Source of the DNA: Amorphochlora amoebiformis
Taxonomy: Eukaryota; Cercozoa; Chlorarachniophyceae
NCBI GenBank assembly: GCA_054601695.1
Contig: BAAHQB010000265.1
Coordinates: 124,001-188,000, forward strand
Length of the DNA: 64,000 nucleotides
Direction: 5' to 3'
Both the position numbers and the translations under genes were made by a program. Below the pieces are notes generated by a model that ran no database searches, was not told the origin of the DNA, and worked only from the letters and a program-made list of their open reading frames with translations. This document shows, in pieces, positions 1 to 64,000 of the stretch (the first letter of the stretch is position 1; every line of letters begins with the position of its first letter).

Positions 1-136
1 TATATATATATGTATCCAAAGTATATATGATATATATATATATATATATATATGTATCCAAAGTATATATGATATATATATATATATATACATATTATAT
101 ATTATATATATACATACATGCATATATACATATATG

Positions 137-211
<75 letters not shown>

Positions 212-240
212 TATATATATATATACATATATATATATAC
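1..240. repeat. (TA)n microsatellite
   Basis: Alternating TA with sparse G/C interruptions (ATGTAT, ACATAC). Open frames here are translated dinucleotide repeat (Tyr-Ile) and are not genes. Confidence 0.95.
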
Positions 241-465
241 ATACTGTTAGTGCAGCGGCGGTCCGGCCTAATAGACAGTCGAGCAGTGATAGCGCTGTGT
301 TATAAACCACTTCAAACTTGCCTATTGTCCGTTTCAATCATGACAAATAAGAAAGGGAACCTACCTCTCAGACAAGTCCAAGAATCTCCAGGAACGTTCG
401 AAATTCTCGAAGTTTTCTCGAAAGAGTGTGACATTGCGTGACGTCACGTCGTGTCACCGTATACA

Positions 466-496
<31 letters not shown>

Positions 497-520
497 GTGT
501 ATGTATATATATATATTATA

Positions 521-584
<64 letters not shown>

Positions 585-770
585 CCCGGTACTACCCCCC
601 GGTATTACCCGGTACTCTTCGGTAATGCCCCGTACTACCGGCAAGATAATCTCCGAGAAATCCCCGGGATCTCTAGCGATCTCGGGCATATCTACTACAA
701 TACCGCATTGTTCAGATATCTACGTGTCATGCCAACTCTAACTGTGCTGCTTAGAATGATGTATTAACTA
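241..770 (+). repeat. Dispersed repeat family 1, copy A, split by a TA tract
   Basis: Complex sequence starts CTGTTAGTGCAG, contains the palindromic core GTGACGTCACG near 440 and resumes at 585 with AAAGCCCGGTACTAC and several GATCTC motifs. The same order of blocks is found at 52396-52750 and, in reverse, at 52918-53275 and 56462-56808. The (TA)n stretch at about 466-584 interrupts this copy at a point where copy B is continuous, so the microsatellite arose or expanded inside the element. No coding frame is evident; it looks like a short non-autonomous element. Confidence 0.7.
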
Positions 771-883
771 TATATATATATATATATATATATGCATTAT
801 ATAAAATATTATATTTATATATATATATATTTATTCATAATGTATACATGTACATACATATATATGTATGTATATATTCATAA

Positions 884-918
<35 letters not shown>

Positions 919-925
919 GGTGTAG

Positions 926-968
926 GGTATTAATTTTGACGACTTCAAAGCGCTCCACAACCCGAATG
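926..968 (+). CDS. Candidate isolated exon, gene unassigned
   Basis: A 43-nt island between TA tracts with acceptor TGTAG and donor GTAATA. In frame 0 it reads [14 protein letters not shown] and leaves one base over. It may be an upstream exon of the glycosyltransferase-like gene that follows, but I could not link it in phase to the exon at 2944. Confidence 0.4.
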
Positions 969-1318
<350 letters not shown>

Positions 1319-1324
<6 letters not shown>

Positions 1325-1910
1325 CGCGCGCGCGCGCGCGCGCGCGCGCGCGCGCGCGCGCGCGCGCGCGCGCGCGCGCGCGCGCGCGCGCGCGCGCGCG
1401 CGCGCGCGCGCGCGCGCGCGCGCGCGCGCGCGCGCGCGCGCGCGCGCGCGCGCGCGCGCGCGCGCGCGCGCGCGCGCGCGCGCGCGCGCGCGCGCGCGCG
1501 CGCGCGCGCGCGCGCGCGCGCGCGCGCGCGCGCGCGCGCGCGCGGGCGCGCGCGTGCGCGCGCGCGCGCGCGCGCCGCGCGCGCGCGCGCGCGCGCGCGC
1601 GCGCGCGCGCGCGCGCGCGCGCGCGCGCGTGCGCGCGCGCGCGCGCGCGCGCGCGCGCGCGCGCGCGCGCGCGCGCGCGCGCGCGCGCGCGTGTGTGCGC
1701 GCGCGCGGCGCGTGTGTGCGTGTGTGCGCGGCGCGCGTGCGCGCGCGCGCGCGCGCGCGCGCGCGCGCGCGGCGCGTGTGCGTGTGTGTGCGTGTGCGTG
1801 CGCGCGCGCGTCGTGTGTGTGCGCGCGCGCGCGCGCGCGCGCGCGCGCGCGCGCGCGCGCGCGCGCGCGCGCGCGCGCGCGCGCGCGCGCGCGTGCGTCG
1901 CGCGCGCGCG

Positions 1911-1915
<5 letters not shown>
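1319..1915. repeat. (CG)n microsatellite, about 600 bp
   Basis: Almost pure CG dinucleotides, degrading to GTGTGCGC between about 1690 and 1820, and flanked directly by (TA)n on both sides. Long alternating purine-pyrimidine CG tracts are classical Z-DNA-forming sequence. The Arg-Ala frames across it are artefacts. Confidence 0.97.
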
Positions 1916-18199
<16,284 letters not shown>

Positions 18200-18825
18200 A
18201 AAATGAAACCGCCACCTATGTCCCGGTTTCATACTAGTCATACATATTGTAAACATACATATAAAGTTACAGAACTAACATGCCGATTTCTCTAGATTAC
18301 ACCAGAGATTTCTAGGGATTTGTCGTAGTTTAGGCGAAATTGGCAGGTAATTTTATTTCTGACGTACTAGAATCTTCTTGTTAATATATATAATTCTATG
18401 TAATTATTCAACAATTGTTAACGTTATAGCAATCATATGAGATACAAGTATATGGAAGTAAGGAAGTCGGATAAATCTATTCTATCCGATACCTATAAAA
18501 GTTCACCAGGCAGTTGTGAATAAATTAACATAATCTAGATAATATTATACCAGATATCCAGTCATATACATATAAAGCGTTATAGGTTATATATAGCAAG
18601 ATAACCGTTAGATTTGAATTAATCATTGATCAAGATAACACTTCTAGTACATGTATATAGAGCGTTGTGACTAGTATATTGTATGAAGGACTGTCTTTGC
18701 AATTACATCTATTACTAGTATTACTCCAGTCCCAATTTGTTACTAGTATATATATAATATCATTGAATACGTTATAAAGGACGTATGTAAACAATCTTCT
18801 AAATATATATGTGTATATATATACA

Positions 18826-18856
<31 letters not shown>

Positions 18857-18860
18857 AATA
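18200..18860. other. 3' flank / convergent intergenic sequence
   Basis: AT-rich unique sequence downstream of the TAG at 18197-18199 with few simple repeats. No coding exon seen. It separates two convergent genes. Confidence 0.6.
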
Positions 18861-18867
18861 TATAATA

Positions 18868-18942
18868 TAAATACATACCGTAACTGAAATTTCATTTCAT
18901 GGTAATTACATCTAATACATTGTACATGTACTCATAATCGTT

Positions 18943-18981
<39 letters not shown>

Positions 18982-19050
18982 CATACCGTAACTGAAATTT
19001 CATTTCATGGTAATTACATCTAATACATTGTACATGTACTCATAATCGTT

Positions 19051-19081
<31 letters not shown>

Positions 19082-19280
19082 AATACATACCCTAACCGAA
19101 GTTTTCATTTCATTGTAATCTAGGTAATTACATCTAATACATTGTACATGTACTCATAATCGTTAGTACTATATATATATATATATATTTTAATACATAC
19201 CCTAACTGAAGTTTCATTTCATTGTAATCTAGGTAATTACATCTAATACATTGTACATGTAGTCATAATCGGTAGTAGTA
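18868..19280. repeat. Four tandem units of about 105 bp with TA spacers
   Basis: Each unit has AAATACATACCGTAACTGAA, then TTTCATTTCATGGTAATTAC, then ACATTGTACATGTACTCATA and CGTTAGTACT, followed by (TA)n. Units begin near 18868, 18977, 19080 and 19191; the last two carry a shared insertion (GTAATCTAG). Confidence 0.9.
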
Positions 19281-19380
19281 TGCTATGCCACCCTTTCTCT
19301 ACCAGTAGAAGCTTGTGTTGTACGTATCGTATGGTATATCCTAGATGTATCTGAATATACTTACTAGTATGGAGTATGAC

Positions 19381-19430
19381 TGATATCATACTATCGATAT
19401 CTAGATATCTGCATATAGATATATAGATAC

Positions 19431-19492
<62 letters not shown>

Positions 19493-19528
19493 CTATATCT
19501 AGATATCTAGATATCTAGATATTTATCT

Positions 19529-19567
<39 letters not shown>

Positions 19568-19575
19568 TAGATATT
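19381..19575. repeat. GATATCTA/TA-rich tract
   Basis: Repeated AGATATCTAGATATCTA palindromic units and (TA)n just downstream of the SFT2 stop codon. Confidence 0.85.
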
Positions 19576-19593
19576 AGATTTGTTACTGGGAGC

Positions 19594-26065
<6,472 letters not shown>

Positions 26066-27527
26066 TTACGACGCGTTTTGGCCTCCCTAGCCCTTATGTG
26101 TGTGATGGGTCGCGTGGGGCCGTGCCAACGCGGTGGAAGAGTGTCCTACGGGTGTCCCGTATCGCCACTCAGCATGTCACTCAGAATGACAGTTCTTCTT
26201 CTACGTAACAATTCGTCACTCAGAAAGACAGATTACACCAAAGAGCTCATCTGGATGGATTAAGGTGGAACAAGCTGAATCCATCCTTCCAAAAGGTAGT
26301 TTCATTCTTTTTTCCGCCTTTTTTAATTTCGCGGCGGCAGGATTCGCGTGGCTTCCCATGGCCGTCAGCGGCTGCCTAGCGGTACCGCTTTTGAAAGGAA
26401 CGAGCGGGATAGATATGCTTTCGCGCCTTTTCCTTTCGTGGGAGCCGGTTACTCTGGAACCCTTTAACCACGCAAGGGTTGTGAAATCTCTAATAGTGCT
26501 ATAATTTGTGTGGACAGGCCCTTTGTAAGGCGATGTGCTGTTTCACAGGGTAGGTTGCCTGTGTTTCGGGGTGATTTGAGCTGTATTTGTATTCAATGGA
26601 GTTTCCATCTTCTAGAGATGGTGTACATGCAGTGAATTGAGTGCTTCTTGTTGTAAAATATGGTGTTTTCGGAGAGAAATTTATGACTTCCGCCCCTGGA
26701 CGTGTTGTATTCCGGATGTGGCGTGTGTTTTTCTTTGTCCTACATGTGGTGATTCTGGAGCAGAATTTGTGTTCTATGCTTTCTGGCGCATTGTTCATAC
26801 AGTGAAACGAGTGGTTATATTGGCGCATATTCTGTTTCAAGAGGAAAAGGAATGATTTTTCGTTGCTTTCAGTTGTATGTACGGTGAAATAAAGGATTTT
26901 AGCTCAAGTTATGGAGCACATGCCGTAATACAAAGTGCATCCTGCCGTCAGTACGTGACCGTCTCCGGAGAGGAATGAGTGATTATCTCCTGTATTTTGG
27001 GCGAAAATTGCATTTTCTGTCGCAGCATGGAGGTTGTATTCGTGTCTAGATGTCTTAAAAGAGACGTGGTGATTTCGCAGAATTTGAGGTCTTTGCATCA
27101 TCGTCGTGGTTTTTTCGAGTAAATACTCGGCTTGTGCATGTTTCGAGTGGTTTTTGGAAACTAGACTCTTAGATTTTTGAAGGGAAAATGAAGTGTATTT
27201 TGCTTCCATTGCTAGATCTTACGACCCCGTAGGGATCGGAATGGAGAAGATGCAATTTTCCAAGGTGCCTGTCTTAATTTAGGTGAAAATGATGGGGTCT
27301 AATGACTTGGTTGAGAAATTGTGCAGATTTGATTATTTTTTAATTTCGTGTGTGTATTTGTGTTAAGCGGTGTGATGTTGACCTTAAAATACATGTATAT
27401 ATAATTGCACTATGTTGTGTATAATACTTCAAATTAAGTATGTGTAATGTATGTATATATATTTACATATGTATATATGTATATATATATATATATATAC
27501 ATATGTATTATGTTATATATGTTTCAG
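26066..27527. promoter_or_regulatory. Divergent intergenic region, nearly free of TA repeats
   Basis: Lies between the SFT2 start codon (minus) and the first supported exon of the large plus gene. It has balanced base composition and no microsatellite until about 27450. It probably contains promoters for both genes and the undetected first exon of the plus gene. Two plus frames (from about 26186 and 26265) reach 25-80 codons but have no support. From about 26600 to 27130 there is a faint period of roughly 85 bp. Confidence 0.5.
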
Positions 27528-48919
<21,392 letters not shown>

Positions 48920-49700
48920 ATATCGCAACTCGAGATTTCGGCGATATTGATAGGGGACACTTATCCAATGCTTGTATTAATACTAGTAATATATTCTTAT
49001 GTGTTGATCTAAAACTAGATCTAGTCTACAACTAACTGTGGTTAAAAACAGTCGTACCGATATATTAGACACCTCAATATAACGTATTCTTCCCTGGACG
49101 GTTTTTTATAACTCTTTTTTTTAGAAATATGTAGAAATTGCTAATTCTGGTGTGTAGAGTGTGCCTCGGCCTGTACAAGTAGCGCTGTGAGCCTGGCGTA
49201 ATTCTATGTAATTGCGTAATTGTTAGAAGTTTACTCTAATTAATGTGACCACTGGAATTGCTCATATGCATCTCTAGATTCTAAGTCTAGAAGTATGACG
49301 GTACTACTGGTACTAGCGGTCTAGGCGGTAGATAAGAAACTAAGTCAATAAGTCCAATACGTACGCTTACTAGGCTTAGGCCCGAGTGCATATAGTGCAT
49401 GCATGCTGTGAGCTCTAGATATTGAGGTTAGCTTACTATAATTCTCGCAGTTACACAGCGGATAGTAAGCTATCCTAGTACTTGGTCTAGTTGGTAGATG
49501 TTATTTCGATGCCAGATAATATATGTCAACATTTCAATATTCATGCATGGCGACAGAGTCTAGAGAGTACCCAACGCTTTATCACACTAAGTCTAACAGT
49601 AGTCATTGAATGATATATATTTGAAGTTACTATAGTCAAGCCCTAGCAGCCGCTGAATTACAATAAATGGTCACAACAGTCACTAAATTTACCTAGGCGT
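48920..49700. other. Unique AT-rich 3' flank
   Basis: About 780 bp of complex, low-repeat sequence downstream of the TGA at 48917-48919. I see no supported exon on either strand. Confidence 0.6.
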
Positions 49701-49754
49701 GTAATCCCTTTGTCTCCACTCTGCGTTTGGATCAGGATCGTGCCCCATCGCCTC

Positions 49755-50760
49755 TATATATTGCTCTGCTGCTCCGCCCTGCAAGAACTGAGGATATTTG
49801 TGTTTTTAGATATCTGTATATCTGTATCTATATATTATATATATATATATGTATATATTATCTATATATATATATATTATATCTGTATATCTATGTATGA
49901 TATGTATGTATGTAGGTATGTATGTATGTATGTATATATATTCTGTATATATTTCTCTGCTGCTCCGCCGTGCAAGAACTGAGGATATTTGTATTTTTAG
50001 ACATCTGTATATCTATATATATGTATATATACTATATATGTATTATATTTTTATATATCTGTATATCTATATATATGATATGTATGTATGTATGTATATG
50101 TATGTATGAATTGAAGAACTGAGGGTATGTATATTTTTATATGTCTGTATATATATAGTATATATATATATATATATTATATATCTGTATATCTATATAT
50201 GATATGTTGTATGTAGGTATGTATGTATGTATGTATGTATGTATGTATGTATATATATATGTATATATATCCTGTATATATTGCTCTGCTGCTCCGCCCT
50301 GGAAGAACTGAGGATATATATATTTTTATATATCTGTATATATATATATATATATATTTGCATATTTATATATCTGTATATATATATATATATATATATA
50401 TCTGTATATCTATATATACATATTGCTCTGCTGCGGCGCCCTGGAAGAATTGAGAATATATATAATTTTATATATCTGTATATCTATATATGATATGTAT
50501 GTATGTATATATGTATGTATATGTATATATATCCTGTATATATTACTCTGCTGCTCCGCCCTGGAAGAACTGAGGATATTTGTATTTTTATATATCTGTA
50601 TATCTATATGTATGTATATTTATTATCTGTATATCTATATATATAAATTTTACATATATATATATATATTTATATTTATATATATATATATATATATTTA
50701 TATATCTATACATATTGCTCTGCTGCTCCGCCTTGGAAGAAGTGGGGATATATATATTTT
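49755..50760. repeat. Tandem array with TTGCTCTGCTGCTCCGCCCT units
   Basis: A unit of TTGCTCTGCTGCTCCGCCCT, GAAGAACTGAGGATAT and a TTTTTATATATCTGTATATC tail occurs near 49762, 49955, 50279, 50423, 50545 and 50714 (tail only near 50112). Spacing is irregular (about 120-190 bp or more) because the TA/GTAT spacers vary. Confidence 0.9.
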
Positions 50761-50923
50761 TGTATGTCTGCATATCTAGATATGATATGTATATATGTAT
50801 GTATGTATGTGTATGTATGTATATATATATATATATATATTACATATATTAATATATATATATATGTATATATTTTACTATATGAAATATATGTATTTTA
50901 TATATACATATATATACATATAT

Positions 50924-50985
<62 letters not shown>

Positions 50986-51069
50986 GTATATATATATATA
51001 TATATATCTATGTTTAGATATATTATAATATATAATAGGCCTAACATATACTATGCATGACTTTATATA

Positions 51070-51132
51070 TTATTTGAGCGGAGGTACAAGAAAGAGTATG
51101 TTCAACTATCTAATGTAAGGTCGCCTAAATAT

Positions 51133-51172
<40 letters not shown>

Positions 51173-51290
51173 CTATTTGAGCGGAGGTACAAGAAAGAGT
51201 ATGTTCAACTATCTAATGTTACAATGCTTCCATGCGTATATATATATATATGTATATATTTAGGCGACCTTAATGTTACATGTGTATATG

Positions 51291-51328
<38 letters not shown>

Positions 51329-51360
51329 TAAATATATATATATATTTAGGCGACCTCTCC
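51070..51360. repeat. Direct and inverted copies of a 60-bp block
   Basis: TTTGAGCGGAGGTACAAGAA with AGAGTATGTTCAACTATCTA occurs at 51073 and 51175. The end of the first copy (AAGGTCGCCTAAATATAT) is present in reverse at about 51257 and 51345 (TATTTAGGCGACCT). Confidence 0.9.
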
Positions 51361-51447
51361 CCCTTCCATGTTGTCCTCCTCTCTCTCCTATATTATATAT
51401 ATATATATATATATTATGTATATATATATATATTTATATATAATATG

Positions 51448-51484
51448 ATAGACACATATTATGTCATATTAACACTTGCGCACT

Positions 51485-51544
<60 letters not shown>

Positions 51545-51548
51545 TATT

Positions 51549-51607
<59 letters not shown>

Positions 51608-51705
51608 CGTGATACACGAATATTATGTCATATTTACACTAGCGCACACTGACTATATAATCATTATTATTACTACATATATATATATATATATATATAT
51701 CTGTT

Positions 51706-51741
<36 letters not shown>

Positions 51742-51832
51742 AATACACACACATATATATATATATAATAGTAATAATTATAATATGAGTGTGCGCTAGT
51801 GTAAATATGACATAATATATGTGTATCAATTA
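51448..51832. repeat. Inverted repeat with (TAA)n/(TTA)n palindrome
   Basis: ATTATGTCATATTTACACTA with GCGCACACT at 51621-51650 is matched in reverse at 51785-51815; a third diverged copy is at 51455-51487. Between them (TAA)n switches to (TTA)n at about 51540, itself a perfect palindrome. Confidence 0.9.
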
Positions 51833-52009
51833 TATATATATATATATAAATACATATCAATATAAATGCACGTATATATGAATGTATATACATAACTTAC
51901 ATATATGTACACACACACACACATGTGTATGTGTATATGCATATGTATGCATATATGTATGTGTGTGTATATATGTATATGCATATGTGTGTATATATTC
52001 TTATATTTA

Positions 52010-52125
52010 ATAACCTGAGAAGATATATCCTGAAAACCTCTAATAGTATTGGTCGAGAAGCCAGATCGGTTACTTTTGTTTACTGAAACGCTGTTTACAA
52101 GCCTTTCTATTCGAGTCTAATATAA
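52010..52125. other. Short unique island
   Basis: Complex sequence with no supported frame or known element. Confidence 0.4.
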
Positions 52126-52310
52126 AACATGTATATATACATATATATTTGTGTCATATATATATATATATATATATAAGTATATATATATATATATATT
52201 ATATATATAGATATATGTTAATGTTACGTATGTAAATATATATATATATTGATTTTATTTTTATTCGAGCCTACATGTGTGAAAGTAGAGCCTACATGTG
52301 TGAAAGTATA

Positions 52311-52395
<85 letters not shown>

Positions 52396-52397
<2 letters not shown>

Positions 52398-52750
52398 TGT
52401 TAACGCAGTGGTATTGTGGGCAGCGGTCCGATTGAAGTTTTTCCGAATTCTGATTTTAACTTTCCATGTTGCTACTGATTGGTAACATTAGTGACATGCC
52501 GTGACGTCAACATGACATGGCGTGACGTCACGCTTTGTCATGGTACCACGAAAGCCCGTTACTACCAGGTACTGACGAGTACTACCGGGTACTACCGGAT
52601 GATACGATCTCCGAACGATCTCCTGAATCTCCATTGATCTCGAGCGGTCTATATTTGGGCTACGATAACGTTTGAATACTGTACAGACATCTACTCATCG
52701 AGCTGCGTTTACTGATGCTATCTGTATTATTGTATCTCTGCACTAACAAT
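52396..52750 (+). repeat. Dispersed repeat family 1, copy B
   Basis: Starts ATTGTTAACGCAG, then GCAGCGGTCCGATTG (as in copy A), CGTGACGTCACG, AAAGCCCGTTACTAC, CGGGTACTACCGG and serial GATCTCC motifs. It is uninterrupted, so it serves as the reference copy. Confidence 0.8.
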
Positions 52751-52757
52751 GTATATT

Positions 52758-52804
<47 letters not shown>

Positions 52805-52917
52805 TATATATGTAGATATATCATATACAGTACATAGCCATACCTTAACATACATACATACATAGCCATACCTTAGCATACATATACACATAGAAATCAA
52901 TAGAAAAAAAAAAAGAG

Positions 52918-53275
52918 CCAAAATCATGCTGGAGATTGCTGGAGATTTCTGGAGATTGCTGGAAATTTCTAGAGATTGCTGGAGATTCCAGAGATTGCTG
53001 GAGATCGTCTCATCTAGTACTACCCAGTACTACCCGGCACTCTGTTAGTATCAGGATTTAAGCTATTTATAACGTGACAAGACCTGACGTCACACCATGT
53101 CCGCTCCGGAACTTTCCTCGGAAGATTCGACGTGTTCGAAGAAAGTTCCCGTAATTCTAGAATATTCCGTGATCACGTGCTCAGTCTGTTCGCGTAGTTC
53201 TAGAATATTCTTTGGTCACGTGCTCAGTTTGTCTCAAATTACATCAGGGTGATGCAAGTGGCATAATTCTTCATA
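52918..53275 (-). repeat. Dispersed repeat family 1, copy C (reverse)
   Basis: Reverse orientation of the same blocks: GGAGATTGCTGGAGATT repeats, CTAGTACTACCCAGTACTAC, GACCTGACGTCACACCATG. It also has a tandem TTCTAGAATATTCCGTGATC / TTCTAGAATATTCTTTGGTC pair with CACGTGCTCAGT. It faces copy B, forming a large imperfect inverted pair. Confidence 0.75.
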
Positions 53276-53283
53276 CATATGTG

Positions 53284-53353
<70 letters not shown>

Positions 53354-53355
53354 AG

Positions 53356-53399
<44 letters not shown>

Positions 53400-53452
53400 C
53401 TCCTTATTTCCTCCAGAATTATCCAAGCTCTATACCCTGGGGGCTTTTCTTC

Positions 53453-53493
<41 letters not shown>

Positions 53494-53508
53494 TATATGT
53501 ATAATCAC

Positions 53509-58029
<4,521 letters not shown>

Positions 58030-58233
58030 TTTGTCACACGAGGTGACACATTTAAGAATCCCGGATAGTGACGGCTGATTTATGGTAATTCGAGGGTGTG
58101 CAAAATACGGACATATCTTATCTTAAATGTATGTGATATCCTGTTTAAAATATAAATATACTGCTTACTGGATATCCAAGATATCCCAACTCAAATACCC
58201 AGGTCCAAGGATCGATCATAACATCAAAACGCG
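58030..58233. promoter_or_regulatory. Short bidirectional promoter region
   Basis: 204 bp between the two divergent start codons. It is unique sequence with no microsatellite; a TATAAATATA stretch lies near 58149. Function as a shared promoter is inferred from gene arrangement only. Confidence 0.55.
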
Positions 58234-63945
<5,712 letters not shown>

Positions 63946-64000
63946 GTAAGTCTAATATATATATATATATATATATATATTATACATATATATATATATA

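Noticed and set aside
26265-26504. 80-codon plus-strand frame in the divergent intergenic region
   Set aside because: It begins at GTG, has no splice or similarity support, and lies in a probable promoter region.

Overview
This is a eukaryotic nuclear window from a repeat-saturated, intron-rich genome, very probably a flagellated or ciliated protist or alga. The clues are a Bardet-Biedl (cilium) gene, spliceosomal GT-AG introns, exons of only about 30-230 nt, and interstitial TTAGGG/CCCTAA repeats. No prokaryotic features, rRNA, tRNA or CRISPR array are visible. Most long open frames are translated (TA)n, (CG)n, (CT)n or CCCTAA repeats and are not genes.

I rebuilt genes by hand by joining islands of complex sequence that carry a 3' splice site (often TATATAG, TACAG or CCTAG), a 5' splice site (often GTATAT or GTAACC) and matching codon phase. 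Layout: (1) 1-2943, (TA)n, a dispersed repeat and a 600-bp (CG)n tract; (2) about 2944-18199, plus strand, a putative GT23-like (alpha-1,6-fucosyltransferase/NodZ-like) glycosyltransferase; (3) 19594-26065, minus strand, a complete SFT2 Golgi vesicle-transport membrane protein in 11 exons; (4) 26066-27527, a divergent intergenic region nearly free of TA repeats; (5) 27528-48919, plus strand, a large gene of more than 40 short exons whose product I do not recognise, with a Ser/Pro-rich C-terminal half; (6) 48920-53400, intergenic repeats including two copies of the dispersed element; (7) 53509-58029, minus strand, an unrecognised gene with a hydrophobic N-terminus; (8) 58030-58233, a short divergent promoter region; (9) 58234-63945, plus strand, the 5' part of BBS7 (eight exons), running off the window.

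The striking biology is in the introns. They are built almost wholly of simple repeats, (TA)n or telomere-type CCCTAA/TTAGGG, and these repeats form or adjoin the splice sites. Around many exons lie partial, decaying copies of the exon edge together with its splice site, embedded in (TA)n. Two repeat families (a roughly 350-bp element carrying CGTGACGTCACG, and a short element fused to telomeric repeats) recur across the window. The genes share no evident pathway: Golgi/secretory functions (fucosyltransferase-like, SFT2) and a cilium gene (BBS7) sit beside two genes I cannot name.
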